The notes under the pieces: generated by a model
Seen by the model: the letters and a program-made list of their open reading frames with translations, nothing else
Database searches by the model: none
Told to the model about the DNA's origin: nothing
Shown: piece by piece, positions 18,339-26,345 of the stretch
How positions within the stretch are numbered: position 1 is the first letter of the stretch
Layout of the letters: every line of letters starts with the position of its first letter
Source of the DNA: JBFAPK01 sp040676675
Lineage (GTDB): Bacteria; Actinomycetota; Actinomycetes; Mycobacteriales; Micromonosporaceae
NCBI RefSeq assembly: GCF_040676675.1
Contig: NZ_JBFAPK010000031.1
Coordinates: 1 to 64,000, forward strand
Direction of reading: 5' to 3'
DNA: 64,000 nucleotides
Position numbers and translations under genes: made by a program

Positions 18339-18811
18339 CCGGGACCCGCCGGCGGCACGACGCCTGGATGGGCCGGGCGATCGAGGTGGCCGCGGCGGAC
18401 CGTACGGTACTGCCCGATCCGTCGGTCGCGGCGGACGTGCCGGTCGGCGCGGTGGTCTACGGCCCGGACGGTACGGAGTTGGCGGTCGGCCGCAACGAGC
18501 GCGAGTTGACCGGCGACCCGACGGCGCACGCCGAGGTGCTCGCGCTGCGCCGGGCGGCGGCGGTGACGGGAAGCTGGCGGCTGGACGGCTGCACCCTGGT
18601 GGTGACGCTCGAACCGTGCACCATGTGCGCGGGCGCGCTCGTGCTGGCCCGGATCTCCACCCTGGTCTTCGGCGCCTGGGAACCGAAGACGGGTGCGGTC
18701 GGCTCGCTCTGGGACGTGGTGCGTGACCGCCGGCTCAACCACCGGCCGGAGGTCTACTCGGGCGTACGCGAGGCCGAGTGCGCGGCCCTGCTGCGCGCCT
18801 TCTTCCGCTGA
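18335..18811 (+). CDS. tadA: tRNA-specific adenosine deaminase TadA
   Basis: A 158-residue zinc deaminase that converts A34 to inosine in the anticodon of tRNA-Arg(ACG). The zinc and catalytic residues are H65 and E67 in 'HAEVLAL' and C95 and C98 in 'PCTMCAGA'. Length is normal. The GTG start at 18335 overlaps the partner gene's stop by 4 nt (GTGA), so the two are translated together. An upstream frame exists but reads out of the partner gene's shadow. The region after it is non-coding and carries DnaA-box-like sites. Confidence 0.95.
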   Translation: MTGTRRRHDAWMGRAIEVAAADRTVLPDPSVAADVPVGAVVYGPDGTELAVGRNERELTGDPTAHAEVLALRRAAAVTGSWRLDGCTLVVTLEPCTMCAGALVLARISTLVFGAWEPKTGAVGSLWDVVRDRRLNHRPEVYSGVREAECAALLRAFFR

Positions 18812-18915
18812 CCAGTCCCGGGGCGGCGCCCGCCGGCCCACCCGCACCGACGTCGACCCGCACCGAAGTCGTCGCCCGAGCCGGCCCCGCGCCGTCATCC
18901 CCAGTCGGTCGTGCG

Positions 18916-18955
18916 TTGTGCACAGGTTGTGGATAACTTCGTTTCCTGTGGATAA
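18916..18955. promoter_or_regulatory. cluster of three DnaA-box-like 9-mers
   Basis: TTGTGCACA at 18916-18924 matches the relaxed box TTRTNCACA. TGTGGATAA at 18928-18936 and again at 18947-18955 is the exact complement of the classical box TTATCCACA. The last two are 19 bp apart in the same orientation. The patch is AT-rich for this genome and lies in the non-coding gap between tadA and the sensor-kinase gene's 3' end. Binding is inferred from sequence only. Confidence 0.5.
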
Positions 18956-19047
18956 CCCGTTCCACGGGACGGCGGCGCGGCCGTGGCCCAGCCCAGTGCG
19001 GCCCTGCGACCGCAGATCAGACCAGCCGCGGCCCCTGCCGCCGGGGG

Positions 19048-20313
19048 TCAGACCAGTGCGGCGGCGCTGAGCGGGGCCTCCTCCGGCGCGGTGACGGCGG
19101 GCGGGACCATCGGCGCGGCCGGCAGGACCACGGTCACCACCAGCCCGCCCCCGTCGCGCGGACGCGCCGTCACCGAACCGCCGTGCGCCCGCGCGACGGC
19201 CCGTACGATCGACAGCCCGAGCCCGAACCCGCGCCCGCCGGCGACCCGCTCCTGGCGCAGCCGCCGGAAGGGCTGGAACATCGTCTCGATCTCGTACCCC
19301 GGAACCGTCGGCCCGGTGTTGGCGACCACCAGCACCGCCCGCCCCTCGGACCAGCCGGTACGCACCGACACCCAGCCCTCGCCCGGCAGGTTGTGCCGGA
19401 TCGCGTTCTCGACCAGGTTGTGGGCGAGGCGCTCCAGCAGGATCGGGTCTCCGAGCGTGGTGGCGGGGGCCAGCTCCCAGAAGATCTCGGGCACCCGTGG
19501 GGCCGGCTGCCCCGGCCGACCGTCGGCCTGCCGCCGCGCGGCGTCCAACGCCTGCTCGCCCACGTACGCCGCCACCTCGGCGAGATCGACCCGGCTGCGC
19601 TCGGTCAGCTCGTTCTCCGAGTCGGCCAGCGTGAGCAGCCCGTCGATCAGGCGCTCGTGCCGCTCGTTCACGGCCAGCAGCGCCTCGCCGAGCTGGCGTA
19701 CCTCGGCCGGCGCGCCCGGTCGGGTGATGGCCAGCTCGACCAGCGAGCGGTTGAGCGCCAGCGGCGTACGCAGCTCGTGCGAGGCGTTCGCCACGAACCG
19801 TCGCTGCCCGTCGAAGGAGCGGTCCAGGCGTTCCAGCATCTCGTCGAAGGTGTCGGCGAGCTGCCGTACCTCGTCGTGCGGGCCGCTCAGCGCGATCCGC
19901 TCGTGCAGCCCGCGCCCGGCGGTGTCCGCGCCCGCGATCCGGCGGGCGGTGCTGGTGATCTGCTGCAGCGGCTGCAACGTACGCCCGGTGATCAGCCATC
20001 CGAACGCGATCGCCACGACGGAGACCACGCCGAGCGCGATCCCGCCCTGGGTGAGCAGCGAGTTCAGCGCGTTCTGCTTCGTGTCGGTCTGGACCTTCTG
20101 CAGCAGGATCCGCAGCTCCTCGCCGTCGCCGGGAGGCACGATCTGCGGCTTCAGGTTGGCGTTCAGCACGCCCTTGTTGATCGCGACGCCGACCGGGTCG
20201 GCCATCCGCTGGTCGACCAGGAAGTAGGTCACCGCCAGCAGGACGATCGCGGCGAGCAGGAAGAGACCGCCGTAGACCAGGGTCAGCCGGATTCGCAGCG
20301 TCAAGCGTTTCAT
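19048..20313 (-). CDS. two-component sensor histidine kinase
   Basis: 421 residues. Transmembrane helix 1 spans ~8-32, with an extracellular loop of ~55 residues. Helix 2 is at ~91-112, followed by a HAMP linker (~113-165). The dimerisation/phosphoacceptor box is SHELRTPL with H179. The ATP-binding domain has 'NLVENAIRHN', the G1/G2 region 'GRGFGLGLSIVRAVARAHGG' and an F-box-like stretch. The ATG at 20313 overlaps the regulator's stop as ATGA. It phosphorylates the adjacent regulator, and the pair is divergent from a lipoprotein/adaptor/ABC exporter operon that it most likely controls. The C-terminal ~30 residues are a Pro/Ala tail. Confidence 0.92.
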   Translation of the reverse strand: MKRLTLRIRLTLVYGGLFLLAAIVLLAVTYFLVDQRMADPVGVAINKGVLNANLKPQIVPPGDGEELRILLQKVQTDTKQNALNSLLTQGGIALGVVSVVAIAFGWLITGRTLQPLQQITSTARRIAGADTAGRGLHERIALSGPHDEVRQLADTFDEMLERLDRSFDGQRRFVANASHELRTPLALNRSLVELAITRPGAPAEVRQLGEALLAVNERHERLIDGLLTLADSENELTERSRVDLAEVAAYVGEQALDAARRQADGRPGQPAPRVPEIFWELAPATTLGDPILLERLAHNLVENAIRHNLPGEGWVSVRTGWSEGRAVLVVANTGPTVPGYEIETMFQPFRRLRQERVAGGRGFGLGLSIVRAVARAHGGSVTARPRDGGGLVVTVVLPAAPMVPPAVTAPEEAPLSAAALV

Positions 20314-20966
20314 CGGATCTGATACCCCACTCCCGGGACCGTCTCGATCACCTGTGGCTCGCCGAGCTTGCGGCGCAGCTTCATCATCGTGACCCGTACG
20401 ACGTTGGTGAACGGGTCGATGTGCTCGTCCCAGGCCCGCTCCAGCAGGTCCTCGGTGGAGACCACCGCCCCGTCGGCGCGCATCAGCTCGGCCAGGACCG
20501 CGAACTCCTTGCGGGACAGCGCCACGTACCGGCCGTCGCGGTAGACCTCGTGCCGGGCCGGGTCCAGCTCGATGCCGGCCCGGGTCAGCCGGGGCGGCGC
20601 CGCCGGACGGGCGCGCCGGGTCAGCGCGTGCACCCGGGCCGAGAGCTCCACCAGGGCGAACGGCTTGACCAGGTAGTCGTCGGCGCCGATCGCCAGGCCC
20701 GCCACCCGTTCCCGTACGGCCGCGGCGGCGGTCAGCATCAGCACCCGGGTCTGCCCGCCGGCCGCCACTATCGACCGGCACACGTCGTCGCCGTGCACCA
20801 CCGGCAGGTCCCGGTCGAGCACCACCACGTCGTACTCGTTGACCCCGAGGCGCTCCAGGGCGCTCCCGCCGTCGTACGCGACGTCGACGGCGAACGCCTC
20901 TCGCCGCAGCCACTCGCCGACCGCCTCCGCCAGGACCGTCTCGTCCTCCACCACCAGCACCCGCAC
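20310..20966 (-). CDS. OmpR/PhoB-family response regulator
   Basis: 218 residues. The receiver domain has the acidic pocket E7-D8, phosphoacceptor D51 ('VVVLDRDLP'), T79 and K101 ('YLVKPF'). A winged-helix DNA-binding domain fills ~125-218, with the recognition helix near 'DPFTNVVRVTMMKLRRKLG'. It is transcribed together with the histidine kinase (4-nt overlap). Repeated GTTAAC/GTTACG-like elements directly upstream (20989-21020) may be its own operator shared with the divergent operon. Confidence 0.93.
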   Translation of the reverse strand: MRVLVVEDETVLAEAVGEWLRREAFAVDVAYDGGSALERLGVNEYDVVVLDRDLPVVHGDDVCRSIVAAGGQTRVLMLTAAAAVRERVAGLAIGADDYLVKPFALVELSARVHALTRRARPAAPPRLTRAGIELDPARHEVYRDGRYVALSRKEFAVLAELMRADGAVVSTEDLLERAWDEHIDPFTNVVRVTMMKLRRKLGEPQVIETVPGVGYQIR

Positions 20967-20988
20967 CGATCCATGGTGACTCGGTACG

Positions 20989-21020
20989 AGATAACGGCGG
21001 CGTTAACGACGACGGTTACG
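20989..21020. promoter_or_regulatory. possible response-regulator box in divergent promoter
   Basis: Three related elements, GATAACG, GTTAACG and GGTTACG, occur at about 11-bp spacing between the regulator gene and the divergent lipoprotein operon. The spacing of about one helical turn is typical of OmpR-family binding. This is inference from pattern only. Confidence 0.3.
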
Positions 21021-21096
21021 CCCGGGATACCGCCGTACCGGTCGACTTGTCGGCAACGGTCGGTGAACGGCACCGGCCCCGAAGGGAGTGATCATC

Positions 21097-21666
21097 ATGC
21101 GCCGACGACTCGCCAGCGGCCTGCTCGTCCTGCCCGCGATGCTCGCCCTCGCGGCGGGCTGCGGCAAGCCCTCGGGTGGGGAGGGGGTGGCGACCGCAGG
21201 AGGCGGGGCCGGGGCCCAGGGGAGCGCCTCGCCCGCCGCGGCCGAGGTCAGCGACGCGGACCGGCAGCTCAAGTTCGCCCAGTGCATGCGGGAGAACGGG
21301 GTCGAGATGCCCGATCCCGAGCCCGGTGAGGCGGGCAAGGGATTCCGGATCAACCTCGGCGGCGACGTCTCCCCGGAGAAGGCGAAGGCGGCGATGGAGA
21401 AGTGCCGCAGCTACATGCCGAACGGCGGCCAGCCGCCCAAGCTCGATCCGGAGCAGGTGGAGAAGATGCGCAAGTACGCCCAGTGCATGCGGGACAACGG
21501 CGTACCGGGCTTCCCGGACCCGCAGCCCGACGGCACGATGCAGCTCGACACCAGGCAGCTCGGCGACATCAAGCCCGACAACCCGACGTTCCAGGCGGCG
21601 AACGAGAAGTGCAAGCAGTTCTCGCCGAAGGCCGGCGGGTTCACGTTCGAGGGGAAGGGCAAGTGA
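21097..21666 (+). CDS. lipoprotein with duplicated 'AQCMRxNGV' domain
   Basis: A 189-residue exported lipoprotein (lipobox LAAGC near residue 17-21). It contains two homologous segments: 'KFAQCMRENGVEMPDPEP' followed by '...MEKCRSY', and 'KYAQCMRDNGVPGFPDPQP' followed by '...NEKCKQF'. Each has two Cys that could form a disulfide. Proteins of this type commonly sit upstream of membrane-fusion-type adaptors in actinobacterial ABC exporter operons. The ATG at 21097 has AGGGAG 8 nt upstream; a GTG at 21088 is an alternative. Its stop overlaps the adaptor's start (GTGA). It probably acts outside the membrane as part of the exporter or as its cargo sensor. Confidence 0.82.
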   Translation: MRRRLASGLLVLPAMLALAAGCGKPSGGEGVATAGGGAGAQGSASPAAAEVSDADRQLKFAQCMRENGVEMPDPEPGEAGKGFRINLGGDVSPEKAKAAMEKCRSYMPNGGQPPKLDPEQVEKMRKYAQCMRDNGVPGFPDPQPDGTMQLDTRQLGDIKPDNPTFQAANEKCKQFSPKAGGFTFEGKGK

Positions 21667-22784
21667 CGGTCCCCTTCTCCGACCCCGACGAGACGCCCCT
21701 GCCCGCAGCCGGTCGCCGGCGCCGGTCCCGGCTGCGGGGAGCGCTGATCGCGCTGGCCGCGGTGGTCGTCGCCGGTGCCGGTACGGCCGCCGCCGTCGGC
21801 TTCGGCGGCCGGGACGCGGGTACGGCCGCGGCGAGCGGACTGCCGCCGGCGACCGCCCCGATCACCCGACAGACCCTGGCCGACGAGCAGTCCGAGGACG
21901 GCGAGCTGGGGTACGGGACGACCCGTACCGCCTCCGCCCGGTCGAACGGGACGATCACCGCGCTGGCCGGTACGGGCGCCACGATCAAACGGGGCCAGTC
22001 GCTGTACGCGGTCGACAACGCCAAGGTGGTGCTCCTCTACGGCAGGCTGCCCGCGTACCGGGTGCTGGGCCCGGGCGCCGAGGGCGCGGACGTCGAGCAG
22101 TTCGAGCGGAACCTGAAGGCGCTCGGCTACTCCGGGTTCACGGTCGACGACGACTACTCGGAGAGCACCGCGGAGGCGGTCCGGGAGTGGCAGGAGGACC
22201 TCGGCCTGCCGGAGACGGGGCGGGTCGAGCCGAGCCGGATCGTCTACGCCGACGGCGAGGTTCGCGTCGACGGCCACGAGGCGGAGGTCGGCGACCCGGC
22301 CCAGCCCGGGCAGGCGGTGCTGACATTCACCGGTACGAGTCGGCTGGTCACCGTCGAACTCGACGTGGACGATCAGCGCCTGGCGAAGAAGGACGCCAAG
22401 GTCGCGGTGACCCTGCCCGACGGCAAGGAGGTCGAGGGCAAGATCACCAAGGTGGAGACGGTGATCCAGACGCCGAGCGGCGCCGGGAACGACGAGCCGG
22501 AAACCAAGATCGAGGTGAGCGTGTCGCTCGCCGACCCGAAGGCGCTGACCGGCTTCGACTCCGCCTCGGTGAAGGTGGCGTTCACCGCCTCCGAGCGCGC
22601 CGACGTGCTGACCGTGCCGGTCGCGGCCCTGCTCGCGCTCGCCGAGGGCGGGTACGGCGTCGAACTGGTCGAGGGTTCCACCACGCGCGTCGTCGCGGTG
22701 CGGACCGGGCTGTTCGCCAACGGCCGGGTGGAGATCTCCGGCGACGCGGTGGCCGAGGGAATGACCGTCGGGGTACCGAAGTGA
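21663..22784 (+). CDS. membrane-fusion adaptor with peptidoglycan-binding domain
   Basis: 373 residues. An N-terminal membrane anchor at ~24-47 is followed by a biotinyl/lipoyl-like barrel segment ('GTGATIKRGQSLYAVDN'). A peptidoglycan-binding domain 1 is inserted at ~135-185 ('VEQFERNLKALGYSGF...VREWQEDLGLPETG'), followed by adaptor beta domains. This layout is typical of Gram-positive MacA-like proteins that pair with a MacB-type ABC transporter, encoded next. GTGA overlaps at both ends (21663-21666 and 22781-22784) show tight translational coupling. The GTG at 21663 is used; the frame upstream is a shadow of the lipoprotein gene. Confidence 0.88.
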   Translation: MTVPFSDPDETPLPAAGRRRRSRLRGALIALAAVVVAGAGTAAAVGFGGRDAGTAAASGLPPATAPITRQTLADEQSEDGELGYGTTRTASARSNGTITALAGTGATIKRGQSLYAVDNAKVVLLYGRLPAYRVLGPGAEGADVEQFERNLKALGYSGFTVDDDYSESTAEAVREWQEDLGLPETGRVEPSRIVYADGEVRVDGHEAEVGDPAQPGQAVLTFTGTSRLVTVELDVDDQRLAKKDAKVAVTLPDGKEVEGKITKVETVIQTPSGAGNDEPETKIEVSVSLADPKALTGFDSASVKVAFTASERADVLTVPVAALLALAEGGYGVELVEGSTTRVVAVRTGLFANGRVEISGDAVAEGMTVGVPK

Positions 22785-23671
22785 CCGCGCGGTCCGCCAC
22801 CGGAGCGGCCGGCGACGCGGCCGGTGACCTCGCGGTGCCGACCGCGCCGGTGGTGGCCCTGGACGACGTGACCAAGGTCTACCCCGGCGGGGTGGCGGCG
22901 GTCGCCGGGGTCTCGCTGCTCGTCGCGCGCGGCGAACTGGTGGCGATAGTCGGCCCGTCCGGATCGGGCAAGTCGACGATGCTGCACCTCATCGGCACCC
23001 TCGACCGGCCCTCGTCCGGCAGCGTACGCATCGACGGGTACGACGCGGCGAAGCTGCCGGACCGGCAGCTCTCCGCCCTGCGCGCCTCCCGGATCGGCTT
23101 CGTGTTCCAGCAGTTCCACCTCGCCCCGGGCGTACCGGTGGTGGACAACGTCGCCGACGGGCTGCTCTACGCGGGCGTACCGCTCGCGCAGCGCCGGCGG
23201 CGCGCGACGGCCGCGCTGCGCCGGGTCGGCCTGGGCCACCGGCTCGACCACCGGCCGCACGAACTCTCCGGCGGCGAACGCCAGCGGGTGGCGATCGCCC
23301 GGGCGGTCGTCGGCGAGCCGCCGCTGCTCCTCGCCGACGAGCCGACCGGCAACCTCGACTCGGCCTCCGGGGCCGGCGTCATGGAGCTGCTGCGCGAGCT
23401 GCACGCGTCCGGTACCACGATCATCGTGATCACCCACGATCGGGAGATCGCGGCGAGCCTGCCCCGGCAGGTGCAGATGCGCGACGGCCGCGTCGTCGCC
23501 GACTCGGCCGGCTCGGTGGTCTCCGTGGACTCGGCTGGCGTGGCCGGCTCTGCTGAGCCGGCCGGTTCGGTCGACTTGGGTGGTCCACCCGCGCCGGTCC
23601 TCGGGGCCGGCGGCGCCGGGCGCGAGCCGGGGCGGACGCCGGCGCAGCAGGCCACGGGCGGGGTGCGGTGA
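22781..23671 (+). CDS. ABC transporter ATP-binding protein (MacB/LolD type)
   Basis: 296 residues. Walker A is 'GPSGSGKST', the Q-loop region is 'FVFQQFHLAPG', the signature is 'LSGGERQRVAIARA', Walker B is 'LLLADEPTGNLDS', and the switch His is in 'VITHD'. The 'EPTGNLD' and 'FQQF.L' forms are those of the LolD/MacB exporter ATPases. The final ~65 residues are a Gly/Ser/Pro-rich extension absent from typical members. The GTG at 22781 overlaps the adaptor stop. It powers the permease encoded next, and the operon is probably under control of the divergent two-component system. Confidence 0.95.
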   Translation: MTARSATGAAGDAAGDLAVPTAPVVALDDVTKVYPGGVAAVAGVSLLVARGELVAIVGPSGSGKSTMLHLIGTLDRPSSGSVRIDGYDAAKLPDRQLSALRASRIGFVFQQFHLAPGVPVVDNVADGLLYAGVPLAQRRRRATAALRRVGLGHRLDHRPHELSGGERQRVAIARAVVGEPPLLLADEPTGNLDSASGAGVMELLRELHASGTTIIVITHDREIAASLPRQVQMRDGRVVADSAGSVVSVDSAGVAGSAEPAGSVDLGGPPAPVLGAGGAGREPGRTPAQQATGGVR

Positions 23672-24909
23672 TGGCGACCCTGACCGCGCCGTCCACCCCG
23701 CCCGCGCGGCAGGCCCGGCTGGTACCGGCCCGGCTGCGCCCGCGCGACCTGCTGCGCGTCGGCGGCGTCGGGCTGCGGACCCGGCCCCTGCGGGCGTTCC
23801 TCTCCGCCCTGGGCATCGCCATCGGGATCGCGGCGATGATCGCCGTGGTCGGCATCTCCTCGTCGTCGCGGGCCGAGCTGGACCGCACCCTCGACGCGCT
23901 CGGTACCAACCTGCTCACCGTCTCGCCCGGCAAGTCGATCTTCGGCGCGAACGCGAAGCTGCCCGAGGAGTCCGTCGCCATGATCTCCCGGATCGGGCCG
24001 GTCCAGCAGGTGGCGGCGACCGGTACGGTCCCCGACGCCCGGGTCTTCCGCTCCGACCGGATTCCGGAGGCGCAGACCGGCGGGCTCGCCGTCCGGGCGG
24101 CGAACCTGCAACTGCTCGACACCGTCGGCGCGCAGGTCACCAGCGGCGCCTGGCTCAACGCGGCCACCGCCCAATATCCCGCCGTGGTGCTCGGCGCCAC
24201 CGCCGCGCAGCGGCTCGGCGTCGGCGCGGCCGGCCCCGAGATGCGGGTCTACCTCGGCGGACGGTGGTTCACCGTGGTCGGGATCCTGGCCCCGGTGCCG
24301 CTGGCGCCCGAACTCGACCTGACCGCGCTGATCGGCTGGGACGCGGCGCGGTCGTACCTCGGGTTCGACGGACACCCCACCACCGTCTACACCCGCTCCA
24401 CCGAATCACAGGTGGAGGCGGTACGGGCGGTGCTCGGCGCGACGGCCAACCCGGAGGCGCCGAACGAGGTGGAGGTCTCCCGACCCTCCGACGCGCTCGC
24501 CGCCCAACAGGCCACCGACGCGGCGTTCACCGGACTGCTGCTCGGCTTGGGCGCCGTGGCGCTGCTGGTCGGCGGCGTCGGCGTGGCGAACACCATGGTG
24601 ATCTCGGTGCTCGAGCGGCGTGCCGAGATCGGGCTCCGCCGCTCGCTCGGGGCCACCCGGGGCCAGGTCCGTACCCAGTTCCTCGCCGAGTCGCTGCTGC
24701 TCAGCGCCCTGGGCGGGGTGGGCGGCGTACTGCTCGGCATCGGGGTCACCACCGCGTACGCGCTGTCCCAGTCGTGGCCCACCGTGGTACCGGCCTGGGC
24801 GATGGCGGGCGGGGTCGGCGCCACCCTGGTGATCGGCGGTTTCGCCGGCCTCTACCCGGCGATCCGGGCCTCCCGGCTCTCGCCCACCGAGGCCCTCGCC
24901 ACCCCCTGA
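23671..24909 (+). CDS. ABC transporter permease (MacB/FtsX family)
   Basis: 412 residues. Helix 1 is at ~35-60 ('RAFLSALGIAIGIAAMIAVVG'), followed by a large extracytoplasmic MacB-PCD domain (~65-270) and three C-terminal helices. The FtsX motif 'VLERRAEIGLRRSLGATRGQV' lies between helices 2 and 3. The junction reads GTGATG: the ATPase stop is TGA at 23669-23671 and the ATG at 23671 is taken as the start, but the GTG at 23668 would mirror the other GTGA overlaps of the operon. With the lipoprotein, adaptor and ATPase it should form a mechanotransmission-type exporter that moves substrates from the outer membrane face or exports antibiotics or peptides. Confidence 0.93.
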   Translation: MATLTAPSTPPARQARLVPARLRPRDLLRVGGVGLRTRPLRAFLSALGIAIGIAAMIAVVGISSSSRAELDRTLDALGTNLLTVSPGKSIFGANAKLPEESVAMISRIGPVQQVAATGTVPDARVFRSDRIPEAQTGGLAVRAANLQLLDTVGAQVTSGAWLNAATAQYPAVVLGATAAQRLGVGAAGPEMRVYLGGRWFTVVGILAPVPLAPELDLTALIGWDAARSYLGFDGHPTTVYTRSTESQVEAVRAVLGATANPEAPNEVEVSRPSDALAAQQATDAAFTGLLLGLGAVALLVGGVGVANTMVISVLERRAEIGLRRSLGATRGQVRTQFLAESLLLSALGGVGGVLLGIGVTTAYALSQSWPTVVPAWAMAGGVGATLVIGGFAGLYPAIRASRLSPTEALATP

Positions 24910-24942
24910 CCCGGTCCCTCCTCGCCGTCCCCGGTCCCTCCT

Positions 24943-25006
24943 CGCCGATCTAGGGCAAATCCTCGTGAGTTGATCTCTAATCACGACGATTTGCCCTAGA
25001 TCGGCG
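24943..25006. repeat. 26-bp inverted repeat (long hairpin)
   Basis: Arms 24943-24968 and 24981-25006 are complementary with one mismatch around a 12-nt loop. The core GATCTAGGGCAAATC is AT-richer than its surroundings. The right arm doubles as the end of the DUF559 remnant's reading frame. It can act as a terminator for the exporter operon, but its length and base composition suggest a palindromic repeat element. Confidence 0.75.
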
Positions 25007-25222
25007 GAGGGCCAGGAGCGTTTCCACGATATGAGCGGGTTGTTGGTAAAGATCGGCGGCGGTGAAGTAGCGCATCGCCCAACCCCGCTTCGCGAGCCAG
25101 TTGTGCCTGGCCCGGTCGCGCCACAGGCGGCGCGGGTCGAGGTGGGAGGAGCCGTCGTACTCGACGCCGACGAGGTAGTCCGGATCGCCGAGGTCTACGG
25201 GGAGGGGCGGTGGAACGCGGAC
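24977..25222 (-). pseudogene. C-terminal remnant of a DUF559 endonuclease-like protein
   Basis: On the minus strand, from directly after the deoD stop codon to a TAG at 24977-24979, an open stretch of ~81 codons encodes the end of a DUF559/VSR-like protein. It contains 'VGVEYDGSSHLDP', 'RDRARHNWLAKRGWAMRYF' and 'TAADLY', which are the conserved catalytic-core end of that family. The in-frame codon before it is the deoD TGA, and there is no start codon, so it is a 5'-truncated relic. Family members normally have ~280-320 residues. It is a likely deletion or insertion scar next to the long inverted repeat. Confidence 0.7.
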
Positions 25223-25930
25223 TCAGGCGATGGCGGTGTCGAGGGCGATCTCGACCATCTGACCGAAGGTCTGCTCCCGCTCCTCGGCGCTGGTCTTCTC
25301 GCCGCGTTTGATGTGGTCGCTGACCGTCAGCACCGTCAACGCACGGGCCTTGAAGCGCGCCGCGATCGTGTACAGCGCCGCCGACTCCATCTCGACCGCC
25401 AGGACGCCGTAGTCGGCGAGCGTGTCGTACAGGTCCGGCCGGTCGGTGTAGAAGGCGTCCGCGGCCAGGATCGGTCCCACCCGCATGCTGATGCCGCGCC
25501 GCTCGGCCACCTCGACCGAGGTACGCAGCAGCCCGAAGTCGGCGACCGGGGCGTAGTCGATCAGCCCGTCGAAGCGCATCCGGTTCATGTTCGAGTCGGT
25601 GGACGACCCGCTGGCCGCGATCACGTCCCGCAGCTGGAGGTCCTCGCCGAGGGCGCCGCAGGTGCCGACCCGGATCAGCGTCTTCACGCCGTACTCGTTG
25701 ATCAGTTCGTGGGCGTAGATGGAGGCGGAGGGCATCCCCATGCCGGAGCCCTGGACCGAGACCTCGACCCCCGACCAGCGGCCCGTGAAGCCCAGCATGC
25801 CCCGCACCGTCGAGTAGCACTTGGCGTCCTCGAGGTAGGTCTCCGCGATCCACTTGGCCCGCAGCGGGTCGCCCGGCATCAGGACCCGCTCGGCGATCTC
25901 TCCTGGCTTGGCGCCGATGTGCGTACTCAT
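25223..25930 (-). CDS. deoD: purine-nucleoside phosphorylase, DeoD type
   Basis: 235 residues, close to the usual length of the hexameric bacterial enzyme. It converts purine (deoxy)nucleosides plus phosphate to base and (deoxy)ribose 1-phosphate. Visible family blocks are 'GDPLRAKWIAETYL', 'GMLGFTG', 'GSGMGMPSASIYAHEL', 'RVGTCGAL' and the substrate-binding 'AVEMESAALYTIA'; the catalytic Asp lies in 'TVSDHI'. The ATG at 25930 fits the family N-terminus 'STHIGA', and a longer frame to 25963 has no better site. The gene stands alone, ahead of tRNA-Ser(CGA), with a nuclease remnant fused directly to its stop. Confidence 0.95.
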   Translation of the reverse strand: MSTHIGAKPGEIAERVLMPGDPLRAKWIAETYLEDAKCYSTVRGMLGFTGRWSGVEVSVQGSGMGMPSASIYAHELINEYGVKTLIRVGTCGALGEDLQLRDVIAASGSSTDSNMNRMRFDGLIDYAPVADFGLLRTSVEVAERRGISMRVGPILAADAFYTDRPDLYDTLADYGVLAVEMESAALYTIAARFKARALTVLTVSDHIKRGEKTSAEEREQTFGQMVEIALDTAIA

Positions 25931-26006
25931 GGGGTGTGATCCTGCCAGGTCCACCGGGGTCATACCCCCGCGACGGCGGCGCGGGGCATCGGGTACCCTT
26001 CTCGGC

Positions 26007-26096
26007 GGTGGTGTGTCCGAGTGGCCTAAGGAGCACGCCTCGAAAGCGTGTGAGGGTTTACGCCCTCCGCGGGTTCAAATCCCGCCGCCACCGCCA
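26007..26096 (+). tRNA. tRNA-Ser (anticodon CGA)
   Basis: A class II tRNA. The acceptor GGTGGTG at 26007-26013 pairs with CGCCACC at 26086-26092. The anticodon loop CTCGAAA gives CGA at 26041-26043, there is a long variable arm, the T-arm GCGGG-TTCAAAT-CCCGC spans 26069-26085, the discriminator is G26093, and CCA is encoded at 26094-26096. Its 3' part is repeated exactly at 30599-30662, showing that it served as an attachment site. Confidence 0.96.
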
Positions 26097-26101
26097 CTGA
26101 A
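26038..26101 (+). repeat. attL: 64-bp direct repeat inside tRNA-Ser(CGA)
   Basis: Runs from the anticodon loop through the tRNA 3' end into the flank (through CACTGAA). It is identical over 64 bp to 30599-30662; bases on both outer sides differ. This extent, starting at the anticodon loop, is the standard target of tyrosine recombinases, although no integrase gene remains in the enclosed DNA. Confidence 0.85.
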
Positions 26102-26107
26102 CAGGCA

Positions 26108-26145
26108 AAACGCCTGGCCGGTCCGAAAGGACCCGCCGGGCGTTT
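26108..26145 (+). terminator. tRNA-Ser terminator hairpin
   Basis: A 17-bp stem (one mismatch, one G-T) with a GAAA loop follows the tRNA by 12 nt. Diverged copies of this hairpin recur at 30669-30706 and 33345-33387, each after a tRNA-end copy. Confidence 0.8.
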
Positions 26146-26345
26146 CGTCGTTTCAAGATCCCTAGTCTCGATCGCTCCTTCGCCCAGCACGCGCGCTCGC
26201 TCGCCTGCTGGGCTCCTCGTGCTTCTTGCGCCGGTTGTGTGGCGGCCGGTCCGCATCCGGTACAGAATCCCGCCTATAAATTGGCGATGGCAGCTCTCGC
26301 CGCGCGAGACGGCCTTCGCCCGAGGGCCCCAAACGGGCGAGCAGG

